Source of the DNA: Saccharothrix sp. HUAS TT1
Lineage (GTDB): Bacteria; Actinomycetota; Actinomycetes; Mycobacteriales; Pseudonocardiaceae
DNA: 64,000 bases
Assembly: GCF_040744945.1 (NCBI RefSeq)
Contig: NZ_CP160453.1
Location: 2,480,001 to 2,544,000, forward strand
Direction of reading: 5' to 3'
A program made the translations under genes and the position numbers. Shown piece by piece: positions 42,385 to 51,104 of this stretch; the first letter of the stretch is position 1, and the number at the start of each line of letters is the position of its first letter. Below the pieces are notes generated by a model that worked only from the letters and a program-made list of their open reading frames with translations, was not told the origin of the DNA and did not search any database.

Positions 42385-42481
42385 CGCGAGGCGGGCCGGC
42401 GGCCGAGCCGGGGGCGGTAGGGGGCGTCAACCGAAGCGCACGGCGCAGGCTGACCCCGACCCGGCTCGGCCGTCGCGCGGT

Positions 42482-43762
42482 TTACCCGGCCACCGGCTCG
42501 GCGACGTCCTCGCCCCGCCGCGACCGCCTGCTCAGCACGGCGTCCACCAGCAGGAACGCCAGCAGGCTCAGCCCGAACAGCGGGATGAACCAGCCCACCG
42601 CGGCGGCCACCACGAGCACCACGAACAGCTGCGCCCGCGGCGCCTTCCGCCACTGCCCGCGCGGCACCGGCCGGCCGAACCCGCGGGTCGGGCGGCGCAG
42701 CCACCACACCCGGTAGCCCAGCAGCACCAGGCCGACCAGGCCGAGGCCGAGCGCCAGCAGCAGGAGCTGGTTGGGCCAGCCGAACAGCACGCCCATGTGC
42801 ACGTCGATGCCCCACCGGGCGAGCTTGGCGGCGAACGGGTAGTCGGCGAACCGCACCTCGTCCACGACCTCGCCGCCGTTGACGGCCACCGCGTCCACCT
42901 GGGTCGGCCAGCCGCGATCGATCTCGGTGACGTTCCACGCCATCCCGGCCATCGGCGGCACGGTGATCTCGATGGCGCCCGCGTCGATGCCCGCGGCCCG
43001 CGCGGTGGCGAGCACGGAGTCCACCTGGCCCGGTGGAGCGGGGATCGGGTCGGTCATGTCGTGCCCGGCGTGGTCGCCGCCGCCCGCCAGCGCGGGGGTG
43101 CTCCAGTTGAGCGCCGCGCGCAGGTCCGAGACGTTCTCCCCGGCGTAGGTCGACCAGGTCAGGCCGGTCGCGGACAGGAACAGCGCGCCGACCAGCACCC
43201 ACAGGCCCAGCTTGGCGTGCCGCTCGGTGGTCGGCTTGACCCGCTGCGCGCGGCGGCGGCTGAACCACAGGAACACGCCGCCCAGCGCCACCACCCACAG
43301 CCAGGACGCGGCCAGCTCGCTGTAGAGCCGACCGGGTTCGCCGAGCAGCAGGTTGCGGTGCAGGGAGTCGATCGTGGTGCGCAGCGGCAGCACGCCGCTG
43401 GTGCCGTAGGTCATCAGGTCGCCGACGACGGCGCCGTCGCCGGGGTTGACGAACACGGTCGGCCGCGCGTCACCGTCGCCGGCGAACAGCACGCGGGTCG
43501 TCGCGCCCGGTTCGGGCGCCGGTCGGACGGCGACCAGGTCGTCGCCTGGCCGGCTGGCCATGGCGGCCTTCACCTGCTCCGACAACGGCACGGTCGACGT
43601 GGGGGCGGGCACTCGGAGCTGGTCCGAGTAGAGCCACGACTCCACTTGCGGTGTCGCGGCGTAGAGCACGCCGGTGAGCGCGGCGATCAGCACGAACGGG
43701 CCGACCAGCACACCCGCGTAGAAGTGGAAGCGCAGCACTAAGCCGCGCCAGGATTCGGTCAT
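42482..43762 (-). CDS. PepSY-domain membrane protein
   Basis: A 426-residue protein with four main membrane segments. The first (FHFYAGVLVGPFVLIAALTGVLY) and HRNLLLGEPGRLYSELAASWLW are typical of the PepSY_TM family, with PepSY domains in the external loops. Histidines in the helices (FHFYAG, HRNL, HMGVLFG) could hold heme. Members are linked to iron-siderophore reduction and metal uptake. A His/Asp-rich piece (GGDHAGHDMTD) lies near residue 235. No siderophore gene is nearby. Confidence 0.85.
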   Translation of the reverse strand: MTESWRGLVLRFHFYAGVLVGPFVLIAALTGVLYAATPQVESWLYSDQLRVPAPTSTVPLSEQVKAAMASRPGDDLVAVRPAPEPGATTRVLFAGDGDARPTVFVNPGDGAVVGDLMTYGTSGVLPLRTTIDSLHRNLLLGEPGRLYSELAASWLWVVALGGVFLWFSRRRAQRVKPTTERHAKLGLWVLVGALFLSATGLTWSTYAGENVSDLRAALNWSTPALAGGGDHAGHDMTDPIPAPPGQVDSVLATARAAGIDAGAIEITVPPMAGMAWNVTEIDRGWPTQVDAVAVNGGEVVDEVRFADYPFAAKLARWGIDVHMGVLFGWPNQLLLLALGLGLVGLVLLGYRVWWLRRPTRGFGRPVPRGQWRKAPRAQLFVVLVVAAAVGWFIPLFGLSLLAFLLVDAVLSRRSRRGEDVAEPVAG

Positions 43763-43833
43763 GGCGAAGAACTCCTAGGTGTGGGGAGTGCCACCGGTCC
43801 CGATGACGGGACGGTGGTGGGGGGATTCGTCAC

Positions 43834-44355
43834 CTAGGAGCGGGGCGGTCCGCGCCGGGGCACGGTGCGGCGGCGCAGCACTTCCGACAACGGGTGCCGC
43901 GGGTGCGCGGCGATCGGGATGCGCAGCGGCGCGAACGCGGGCGGCGGGCTCAGCCGGCGCGGCAGCACCGCCGCCAGGACGGCGGCCAGCCGGAACACGG
44001 CCCGCTCGAAGCCCGCCAGGGCGGCCACGACGATCGTCGTGGCCGCCACGTGGGTCAGCAGCACCGCCGGCGAGGGGAGCACCTCGCGCGGGTGCCTCGA
44101 CAGCACGGCCAGGAACACGTGCGCGGCCACCTGCACCACGCCCACCAGGCCGAGCAGTTCGGCGAACCCGAGTTGCCGGTCGGTCAGGGGCCCGCACGTC
44201 CAGGCCATGGCCAGCGTGAAGACCAGCAGGTGCGGCAGGGACGGCAGGTGACCGCCGCCGCTCGCGTGGGCGAGCACGGCCAGCAGACCGGTGGACAGCC
44301 CGACCGCGCCGCAGCGCACGACGCGCGCGACGCCTCTGGTCGGAACCGGTGCCAC
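43834..44355 (-). CDS. Small polytopic membrane protein, function unknown
   Basis: A 173-residue protein with four predicted membrane helices (for example LSTGLLAVLAHASGGGH, AELLGLVGVVQVAAHVFLAVL, AATTIVVAALAGFERAVF) and a basic, Pro-rich tail (HPLSEVLRRRTVPRRGPPRS). Histidines lie in or near several helices. It precedes the PepSY gene by 71 bp in the same direction and may form an operon with it. The overlapping frame at 43775-44389 looks less likely by composition. No family was recognised with certainty. Confidence 0.65.
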   Translation of the reverse strand: MAPVPTRGVARVVRCGAVGLSTGLLAVLAHASGGGHLPSLPHLLVFTLAMAWTCGPLTDRQLGFAELLGLVGVVQVAAHVFLAVLSRHPREVLPSPAVLLTHVAATTIVVAALAGFERAVFRLAAVLAAVLPRRLSPPPAFAPLRIPIAAHPRHPLSEVLRRRTVPRRGPPRS

Positions 44356-44509
44356 GCTTGCGGAGCGTAGCGCCGCGATCGCCCGGCATGAAGGGCGAAT
44401 CTTCGGCGGTGGCGGGGCGCGCCGGACCTCGTCGTCCTGGCGACCCCTATTCCCGGCTGTCCGGCAACTCGGTTGGAATATCTTTCGGATCGGGTTGGAA
44501 TAGTGCCGG
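44356..44509. promoter_or_regulatory. Upstream region of the membrane protein gene
   Basis: A 154-bp gap. GGTTGGAATA occurs twice (44471-44480 and 44494-44503), 23 bp apart. It may be a promoter or operator element, or part of the end of the small peptide gene transcript. Confidence 0.35.
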
Positions 44510-44611
44510 TCAGTTGTAGGGCATTCCGCCGAATGGGCTGGTGGCTACCTCCGCGGCAGTCGTGAAGAGGGTGACCACCAGGACGGCGATGAGCACTCGG
44601 CCGATTCGCAT
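44510..44611 (-). CDS. 33-residue predicted secreted peptide
   Basis: MRIGRVLIAVLVVTLFTTAA followed by EVATSPFGGMPYN. It has two early arginines, a hydrophobic core and an AxA-like end, then a short polar tail, so it looks like a signal peptide plus about 12-14 mature residues. GGAGA lies just upstream of the ATG. It is divergent from the LAL regulator across 169 bp. It could be an export-linked signal peptide or a small membrane peptide; no family is known to me. The size means it could also be chance. Confidence 0.5.
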   Translation of the reverse strand: MRIGRVLIAVLVVTLFTTAAEVATSPFGGMPYN

Positions 44612-44780
44612 GCGTTCTCCAGTCGACAGGGTCGGGGAATTCCGGCGATTACCGTGGCAGTAGCCGGAGCGGTGTGCAGCGTAATCGGCGTGAACAAACT
44701 GCAAAATGTGCGGCAGGCAGGTTAATTGGGAAAAAATGTAACACCTTGTTAACCTGGCGAGCGCAACGTATTCTTGTGGT
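44612..44780. promoter_or_regulatory. AT-rich divergent promoter region with inverted repeat
   Basis: CAGGTTAA (44718-44725) is mirrored by TTAACCTG (44749-44756), with AT-rich sequence between (TTGGGAAAAAATGTAACACC). This is the most AT-rich spot in the window. It lies 25 bp ahead of the LAL start and probably holds its promoter and operator. Confidence 0.55.
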
Positions 44781-47459
44781 GTGCGCGCCGTCACACTGCG
44801 CCTCGCCGGCCGCGAGCGTGAGCTGGGACGCCTCCTGGCGCTGGTGGACGACCTGTCCCAGGGGCGGGGAAGCGCGCTGCTCGTGGAGGGTGAGCCGGGG
44901 ATCGGCAAGACCGCGCTGGTCAGGGTGACGTGCGACGCGGCGGCGGCCCGCGGTTTCCGGGTGTGCCGGGGCGCGGGCGACGAACTCGGCCGACCGCTCC
45001 CGCTGCTGCCGCTGCTCGACGCGCTCGCGGTGGCCCGGTCGGAGAGCGCCGCGGTCACCGCCGAACGCCTGCTGGCCCGCGTGGACGACCTGTGCGCCGT
45101 CGGCCCGGTGGTTCTGGTGCTGGACGACCTGCAGTGGGCGGACGAGGCGAGCGTCGCGGTGTGGCGGCGGCTGGCGGGTCTGGTGCCGCAGCTGCCGCTG
45201 CTGCTGATCGGCGTGCTGCGACCGCTGCCGCGCCGCGGCGACCTGGCGGTGCTGCGCAGCGGCGTGCTCCGATTACCGGTGCCGCGCCTCGCGCCGTCCG
45301 CGGTGGTCGAGCTGACCGGCCAGCTGGTCGGCGGCACGCCGGACGAGGCGCTGGCCCGGTTGGCCGAGGACGCCGGCGGCAACCCCCTCTACCTGGTCGA
45401 GCTGGTCGAGGCGCTGGTCCGCGGCGCCGCGATCGAGACCGACGCGACCGGCACGGCCCGGCTGGTCGACTCCGGTGTGCCGCCGTCGCTGTCGGCCGCC
45501 ATCGCGGACCGGATCGGGTTCCTCGGCGCGGACGTGCGGCGGGTGCTCGTGGCCGCCGCGCTGCTCGGCGTGGACTTCCCGGTCGCCGACCTGGCCGCGG
45601 TGCTCGGCGTGCGGGTGGTGGAGCTGCTGCCCGCGCTGCAGGAGGCGACCGTGGCGGGCGTGCTGGTGGACGGCACGGCCGGCCTGTCGTTCCGGCACCC
45701 GCTGGTGCGCACCGCCCTGTACGACGAGGTGCCCGAGGCGGCGCGCGGCGCGTGGCACGTCGAGGCGGCCCGCGCGCTGGCCGACACGGGCGCGGGCGTC
45801 GACCGGGTCACCCGGCAGCTGCTCGCCGCCGACGACCGGGTGCCCGACTGGGTGGCGGACTGGCTGGTGCTGCACGGCTCGATGCTCGTCGCGCACGCCC
45901 CCGAGGCCGCCGTGGACCTGTTCGGCCGGGTGGTGATCGCGCCGAACGCCGGGACCAGGCGCGGCGTGCTGCTGGCGCACCTGGCCGAGGCCAGGTTCCG
46001 GCTGGGCGACCACCACGGCGCGGAAGCCGTCGCGCTGGCCGGCCTGGAGCACGGCACGCTCGTCGACCTGCACTGGACGCTGGCGCAGTGCCGCAGCATG
46101 ACCGGCCGTTCGGCGGAGACGCTGGTCGAGGTGGAACGGGCGCTCGGCGCGCCGGACCTCTGCTCGGCGGACCGGGCGCGGCTGCTCGTGCTGGCCGCCC
46201 GCGCGCACTGGGACATGGGCGACCTGGACGCCGCCGAGCGGCTGGCCCGCGCGGCGCTGGTCGACGGCGACCGGTGGGCCACCAGCTGGGGCCTGCACGT
46301 GCGCACGATCGTGGCGATGGCGCGCGGTCGGATGGCCGAGGCGCTGCCGCTGTTCGACCGGGCGCTGGCGGTGGCCATGGGCGAGCCGGCGACGTCGGAC
46401 CTGCGGCTGCTGCTCCAGATCAACCAGGCGGTGACGCTGGGCGAGCTGGACCGCGGCGCGGAGGCCATCGCGTCCGCGCAGGTGGTCCGGCACGCCGCCG
46501 ACCAGGTCGGCAACCTCGTCCGGCTCGGGCAGGCGCAGAGCGCGCTGGGGCAGCTGCTGCTGGACGCGGGCCGGTGGGACGAGGCGCTGGTGGACGTCGA
46601 CCTGCTGGCCGACGACCTGAAGCACCCGATGGTGTCGCGGTGCGACCACGGCGTGGCGGCGTTGATCCACCTGCACCGGGGTGACGCGGCCGGTGCCCGG
46701 CGGCACCTCGACGCGGCGGGCACCGGGCTCGAAGGGCACGTGATCGGGCCGCTGGCGCTGGCCGTGAGCCTGGAGCTGGAGCAGGCCGGACGGGTGCGCG
46801 AGGCGTGGTCGGTGCTGACCGGGTGGGACTGCGTGGAGGACCTGCTGCCGGACTTCGTGCGGCTGGCCGCGGAGCTGGGCGAGGACGCCTCCGCCGCGGT
46901 CGTGCACGCCGAGGCGCTGGCCGCCGAGCTGGACGTGCCGCACCGGCGGGCGTCCGCGGCCTACTGCCGGGCGCTGGTGTCGGCCGACCCGGTGGCGCTG
47001 CTGCGCGCGGCCGAGGAGTACCGGGTGGCGGGCCGGCCGCTGTTCCGGGCCAAGGCGCTGGCGGCCGCGGCGGAGCGGTTCGCGGCGGCGGGCGACCGGT
47101 CGTCGGCGCGGGCGGCGTTGAGCCACGCGGTGGACGTGCAGGCGGAGCTGGGCGCGGAGTGGGACTCGACCCGGCTGCTGGCCCGGATGCGGGAGCTCGG
47201 CATCCGGCGCGGCCCGCACGCGAAGCACCGGCGGGCCACGCACGGCTGGGAGAGCCTGACCCCGACGGAGCTGAAGGTCACCGAGCTGGTGGTGGCGGGG
47301 TTGTCGAACCGGCAGATCGGCGAGCGGCTGTTCCTGTCCGGTCGCACGGTGGCCACGCACGTGTCGCACGTGCTGGCGAAGCTCGGGGTGCGCTCCCGCA
47401 CCGACATCGCCCGCGAAGCCGTGTCCAACGGTGTCGCGGGCGACGTCGCCTGGAAGTAG
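44781..47459 (+). CDS. LuxR-family ATPase regulator (LAL)
   Basis: An 892-residue protein (GTG start). An N-terminal AAA/STAND ATPase has Walker A EGEPGIGKTALV and Walker B LVLDDLQWADEAS; a long alpha-helical TPR-like middle follows; a C-terminal LuxR/GerE helix-turn-helix (SLTPTELKVTELVVAGLSNR, RTVATHVSHVLAKLGVRSRT) ends the protein. LAL regulators activate pathways such as maltose use or polyketide clusters. No cluster is adjacent, so the target may be distant or the divergent small peptide gene. It ends 1 bp before the facing NmrA gene. Confidence 0.92.
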   Translation: MRAVTLRLAGRERELGRLLALVDDLSQGRGSALLVEGEPGIGKTALVRVTCDAAAARGFRVCRGAGDELGRPLPLLPLLDALAVARSESAAVTAERLLARVDDLCAVGPVVLVLDDLQWADEASVAVWRRLAGLVPQLPLLLIGVLRPLPRRGDLAVLRSGVLRLPVPRLAPSAVVELTGQLVGGTPDEALARLAEDAGGNPLYLVELVEALVRGAAIETDATGTARLVDSGVPPSLSAAIADRIGFLGADVRRVLVAAALLGVDFPVADLAAVLGVRVVELLPALQEATVAGVLVDGTAGLSFRHPLVRTALYDEVPEAARGAWHVEAARALADTGAGVDRVTRQLLAADDRVPDWVADWLVLHGSMLVAHAPEAAVDLFGRVVIAPNAGTRRGVLLAHLAEARFRLGDHHGAEAVALAGLEHGTLVDLHWTLAQCRSMTGRSAETLVEVERALGAPDLCSADRARLLVLAARAHWDMGDLDAAERLARAALVDGDRWATSWGLHVRTIVAMARGRMAEALPLFDRALAVAMGEPATSDLRLLLQINQAVTLGELDRGAEAIASAQVVRHAADQVGNLVRLGQAQSALGQLLLDAGRWDEALVDVDLLADDLKHPMVSRCDHGVAALIHLHRGDAAGARRHLDAAGTGLEGHVIGPLALAVSLELEQAGRVREAWSVLTGWDCVEDLLPDFVRLAAELGEDASAAVVHAEALAAELDVPHRRASAAYCRALVSADPVALLRAAEEYRVAGRPLFRAKALAAAAERFAAAGDRSSARAALSHAVDVQAELGAEWDSTRLLARMRELGIRRGPHAKHRRATHGWESLTPTELKVTELVVAGLSNRQIGERLFLSGRTVATHVSHVLAKLGVRSRTDIAREAVSNGVAGDVAWK

Positions 47460-47460
47460 G

Positions 47461-48225
47461 TCAGGACCGCGGGAAGTTCTCCCGCGCCCAGGTGGCGTAG
47501 TCGCGGGCCGGTCGGCCCAGGACCTCGGCCACGTCGTCCGACAGCAACGCGCCGCCGCCGGCGCGCACCGCCTTCAGCCCTTCCGCGTACGGCGCGGGCA
47601 GCGAGTCCGGCGAGATGTCCACAGTGGACAGCGGATGGCCCAGGACCTCCGACAGCACGGCGACCTGCTCCGGCACGTTCAGCAGCTCCGGCCCGGTGAG
47701 CACGTACGTCCGGCCGCGGTGGTCGCCGAGCAGGGCCGCCACCGCCACCTCGGCCAGGTCGCGCGGGTCCACGACGCCGAGCCTGGCCGTGCCCATCGGG
47801 TTCGGGATCGGCTCGCCGGCGGCGACCCGCGGCGCCCACTGCAGCGAGTTCGACGCGAACACGCTGGGGCGCAACAACGTCCACGACGGGAACGCGCGAG
47901 CCGCCTCCTCGCCGGGTCCGTGCCACCGGGCGACCGGCCCGAGCGGGATCGCGGACAGCTTCACCACCTTCGACACGCCCGCGCGTTCCGCCGCGTCGAG
48001 CACGGCCAGCTCGTAGGCGGGCAGGTCGGCGGTGCCGGGACCGAGCAGGAACACCGCGTCCACCCCCTCCATCGCCCGGTCGAGGGACGCCGGATCGGCG
48101 CCGTCACCGAACACCTGGTCGCCGGTCGGCGTGCGGGACATGGCGCGGAAGGGGGCGCCGCGGTCGGCGAGGAGGCGGACGACCTCACGGCCGGTGGTGC
48201 CGGTGGCACCCGTGATCAGCAACAT
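47461..48225 (-). CDS. NmrA-like NAD(P)H-binding protein
   Basis: A 254-residue atypical short-chain dehydrogenase: N-terminal nucleotide-binding motif ITGATGTTGREVVRLL, then LDRAMEGVDAVFLLGPG and VVKLSAIPLGPVARWHGPGE. The Tyr-x-x-x-Lys catalytic pair is not obvious, as in NmrA/HSCARG proteins that bind NADP as sensors or act on quinones. It is divergent from an AraC-type regulator, a common pairing in actinobacteria, so it is probably the target of that regulator. Confidence 0.85.
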   Translation of the reverse strand: MLLITGATGTTGREVVRLLADRGAPFRAMSRTPTGDQVFGDGADPASLDRAMEGVDAVFLLGPGTADLPAYELAVLDAAERAGVSKVVKLSAIPLGPVARWHGPGEEAARAFPSWTLLRPSVFASNSLQWAPRVAAGEPIPNPMGTARLGVVDPRDLAEVAVAALLGDHRGRTYVLTGPELLNVPEQVAVLSEVLGHPLSTVDISPDSLPAPYAEGLKAVRAGGGALLSDDVAEVLGRPARDYATWARENFPRS

Positions 48226-48280
48226 GGTCACAGCCTGGCCGACCGGGTCCGGGAAGGTCTTGGACGATTCGGCGGTTGTC

Positions 48281-48952
48281 GTGGACGTGGAGGAGCGCCT
48301 GCGACCCTGGGTCACCGCGATCGGCACCCAGTCGTTCACCGGCGAGCGGTTCGTGCACGCGCCGGACGCGGCGACCACGCTGGTCGTCTGCACGGCGTCC
48401 GAGGGCGCGTTCGTGGTCGGCCCGCGCGACCGGGCCCGCTACACCACCGGGCCGGCGGCGCGGCGGACCGTGGTCCGGCTGGCGCCGGGGCGGGCGCAGG
48501 CGGTGCTGGACGTGCCGGTGGACGAGCTGGTCGACCGGGTGGTGCCGCTGAGCGAGGTCTGGGGACGGCCGGTGGGCGACGTGGCCGCGCTGCGGTCGGC
48601 GCTGCTCGACCGGCTCGCGTCGACCGACCCCGAGCGGTCGGACCTGGTGCACGCGGCGGTGCGGCTGCTGCGCACGCGTGGCGTGGCGGACACCGCGCGG
48701 GCGCTCGGCACCAGCGAGCGGCACCTGCGCACGGTGTTCACCCGGGCGGTCGGGCTGTCGCCCAAGCGGTACGCCCGCGTCGACCGGGTGCGGCGGGTGG
48801 TGGCCCGGGGCGGGCGCGGCGGGTGGGCGCGGCTGGCGGCCGAGCTCGGCTACTACGACCAGTCGCACCTGAGCCGGGAGTTCCGGGCCACGATGGGCGT
48901 GCCGCCCGGCGCCTACCTCGCCGGGGACCTGCCCGCGGCCACCTACTGCTAG
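48281..48952 (+). CDS. AraC-family regulator
   Basis: About 223 residues with a C-terminal AraC helix-turn-helix pair (TRGVADTARALGTSERHLRTVF and AAELGYYDQSHLSREFRATM) and an N-terminal DUF6597-like part (ERLRPWVTAIGTQSFTGERFV). The start is uncertain. The frame runs back past the divergent NmrA start; GTG at 48281 or 48287, TTG at 48260 and ATG at 48224 are possible. The GTG at 48281 is used because recognisable sequence begins there. Confidence 0.75.
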   Translation: MDVEERLRPWVTAIGTQSFTGERFVHAPDAATTLVVCTASEGAFVVGPRDRARYTTGPAARRTVVRLAPGRAQAVLDVPVDELVDRVVPLSEVWGRPVGDVAALRSALLDRLASTDPERSDLVHAAVRLLRTRGVADTARALGTSERHLRTVFTRAVGLSPKRYARVDRVRRVVARGGRGGWARLAAELGYYDQSHLSREFRATMGVPPGAYLAGDLPAATYC

Positions 48953-48994
48953 CGGTCGCGGGCGAACAGCGCGAGCCCGCCCGGTCGCACGGCG

Positions 48995-50215
48995 CTACAG
49001 CCGGGCCGTGCGGACGGCGGACGAGGTGATCCAGACGGCCTGGCCGACCAGCCCCACCACGGCGGTCCACAGCGCGGGCCGGGTGCCGAGCCAGTCGGCC
49101 AGCAGGCCGCCGGCCAGCGCGCCGAACACGACCATGCCCCGGTTGACCGACCGCATGGTGGCGTTCATCCGGCCGAGGAGCCGGTCCGGCGTGATCGACT
49201 GCCGGTAGCCCATCTCCACCGGGCCGTCCAGGCCGATCGACAGGAAGAACACGAACTGCGCCGCGCACAGCAGCGCGAACCCCGTCCCGCCGGACGTCGC
49301 CAACGGCGCCAGCGCGTAGGCCGCCGGCGGCAGCCAGCGGGCGGCCACGATCACCGGGCCGACGCCGAACCGCCGGCCCGCCGCCCCGGACAGCGACGCG
49401 CCGAGCAGCCCGCCGAACCCGCCGACGGCGAACGTGACGCCGAACAGGAACGCGTCGAAGCGCAGCTCGTCCAGCACCAGCACGGTGTAGATCGCGGAGA
49501 CCATCGACGTGAACAGGAACCACGCGTGCGTCGCGAAGGCCAGCGGCCGGAGCACTTCGTGCCGGTAGACCCAGCGCAGCCCCTCCCGCACCTCGGCGCG
49601 CAGGTCGCGCTCGGGCGGCGGCTCGACCGGCGGCTCCAGCTTCCGCAGGGTGGCCAGCACCAGGCCCGACACCAGGTACGACACCGCGTCGACCAGGATC
49701 GCGAGCGGCCCGCCGATCAGCTTGACCAGCGCGCCGCCGACCAGCGGCCCGAAGCCCTGCGCCGCCGAGCGGGTCTGCTCCATCCGCGCGTTCGCGTCGG
49801 TGAGCCGCGCGGTCGGCACCAGCACCGGCAGGAACGACTGGTGCGCCGCGTCGTGGAACAGCGACAGCGCGCCGAAGACGAACACCAGCGCGATCAGCAG
49901 CGGCATGGTGAGCGTCCCGGTGAACGCCATCAGCGGGACCAGGGCCAGCACGGCGGCGCGGGCGAGGTCGGCGCCGATCAGCACCGGCATCCGCCGCCCG
50001 CGGTCCACCAGCGCGCCCGCGACCAACCCGAACAGCAGGTAGGGCAGCCAGCGCGCGGCTTCGAGCATGCCGACGGCGGTGGCGGACGCGCCGAGCGTCA
50101 GCACCGCCACGGCCTTGAGCGCCAGCGCGGTGACGTGCGTCCCGGCCAGCGACACCGCGTCGGCCGCCCAGAACCGCGCGAAACCCGGCCGGCGCAGCAG
50201 TCCACCGTCCGCCAT
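48995..50215 (-). CDS. MFS exporter
   Basis: A 406-residue protein with twelve predicted helices and the MFS loop LVAGALVDRGRRMPVLIGAD. It belongs with Tet/macrolide-type drug exporters of the MFS_3 group (MLEAARWLPYLLFGL, HDAAHQSFLPVLVPTARLTDANA, and a late TPDRLLGRMNATMRSV). It is the last gene of a likely operon with a phosphotransferase and a MocR regulator. Linked exporter and APH-type kinase suggests resistance or detoxification, which is an inference. Confidence 0.87.
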   Translation of the reverse strand: MADGGLLRRPGFARFWAADAVSLAGTHVTALALKAVAVLTLGASATAVGMLEAARWLPYLLFGLVAGALVDRGRRMPVLIGADLARAAVLALVPLMAFTGTLTMPLLIALVFVFGALSLFHDAAHQSFLPVLVPTARLTDANARMEQTRSAAQGFGPLVGGALVKLIGGPLAILVDAVSYLVSGLVLATLRKLEPPVEPPPERDLRAEVREGLRWVYRHEVLRPLAFATHAWFLFTSMVSAIYTVLVLDELRFDAFLFGVTFAVGGFGGLLGASLSGAAGRRFGVGPVIVAARWLPPAAYALAPLATSGGTGFALLCAAQFVFFLSIGLDGPVEMGYRQSITPDRLLGRMNATMRSVNRGMVVFGALAGGLLADWLGTRPALWTAVVGLVGQAVWITSSAVRTARL

Positions 50216-50230
50216 GCGGCCACCCCCCGT

Positions 50231-50263
50231 GGCCACCCTGTCAAACGCGGCCACCCTGTCAAA
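50231..50263 (-). promoter_or_regulatory. Duplicated 15-bp element with TTGACA, ahead of the MFS gene
   Basis: GGCCACCCTGTCAAA occurs at 50231-50245 and again at 50249-50263, an 18-bp period. On the minus strand each copy reads TTTGACAGGGTGGCC, which holds a consensus -35 hexamer. The copies lie 16-48 bp before the MFS start and overlap the end of the phosphotransferase gene. It may be an extra promoter for the exporter. Confidence 0.5.
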
Positions 50264-51074
50264 GCCAGGGGCCCGCTGCCGGCGCCCGGTCCCGCCGCAA
50301 CCGGGCGACGACGTCGACGAGCCCTTCGCGGACGATCACCGGGTCGTCGTGGTCGAGCCCGAAGAGGACGTGGTGCCAGGGGCCGAGCCGGTGCCGGACC
50401 AGCGCGCGCTCGCGCTGGTCGTCGGTCGCGCCGTAGGCGTCGGCCACCGCGTCGGCGAACTCCGGCGTGGCGCCGTGCAGGGGCCAGGCCAGGTCGACCG
50501 CCGGGTCGCCGAGGTGCGCGTCACCGAAGTCGATCACGCCGGTCAGCTCGCCGTCCGCGGTCAGCACGTGGTCGGGTCCGAGGTCGCCGTGCACGAGGGC
50601 GTGGTCGACCGGCCGCCGTCCCGCCGCGAGCACCGCGTGCGCGTCCTCGTGCAGGTCGGCCGGCAGCAGCGGCAGGACTTCGGCCTCGAACCGGGCCGCG
50701 CCCCGCCCGGCGCCCGGAACGCCGAGGCGGGCCGGTTCGCCGGTCGGGCAGTCGTGCAGGGCGCGCAGGAACAACCCCAGCTCGCGCCCGCGCTCCGGGC
50801 GGGCCATCGGCTCACCGGGCACGAGCAGGTGCCGCACCGCGAACGGCTCCTCCGACACCACCTCCGGCACCGGCACGGGCAGCGGCAGGCGCGGGGCGAG
50901 CCACGGCAGCAACCGGGTCTCCCGGCGCAGCTGGTCCACCACCTCCGGCCGCCGCGGCCGGCGCTCGACCCAGCGGCCGTCCACCAGCCGGGCCGCGCTG
51001 TCCCAACCGCAGCCGAGGTCCACCCCGGTGCGCCGCGGACCCGCCGCGCTCGACCGGCGCCCGTCCCGGCTCAT
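50259..51074 (-). CDS. Aminoglycoside-phosphotransferase-family kinase
   Basis: A 271-residue protein. The catalytic loop is HALVHGDLGPDHVL (Brenner motif HGDxxxxN/H form) and the metal-binding motif is VIDFGDAHLGDPAVDLAW. The N-terminal lobe is shortened but has the ATP-binding Lys/Arg region. This large family phosphorylates drugs such as aminoglycosides, or small alcohols such as choline; the substrate is not clear. The usual HGDxxxxN reads HGDLGPDH, with His for Asn. Confidence 0.8.
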   Translation of the reverse strand: MSRDGRRSSAAGPRRTGVDLGCGWDSAARLVDGRWVERRPRRPEVVDQLRRETRLLPWLAPRLPLPVPVPEVVSEEPFAVRHLLVPGEPMARPERGRELGLFLRALHDCPTGEPARLGVPGAGRGAARFEAEVLPLLPADLHEDAHAVLAAGRRPVDHALVHGDLGPDHVLTADGELTGVIDFGDAHLGDPAVDLAWPLHGATPEFADAVADAYGATDDQRERALVRHRLGPWHHVLFGLDHDDPVIVREGLVDVVARLRRDRAPAAGPWL

Positions 51075-51104
51075 CGCCGACCGCGACGGGCACGGGGGCC
51101 GGGG

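Noticed and set aside
43775..44389. Alternative frame over the small membrane protein
   Set aside because: The frame at 43834-44355 gives regular hydrophobic helices, while the alternative is Arg/Pro/Ala-rich without structure.
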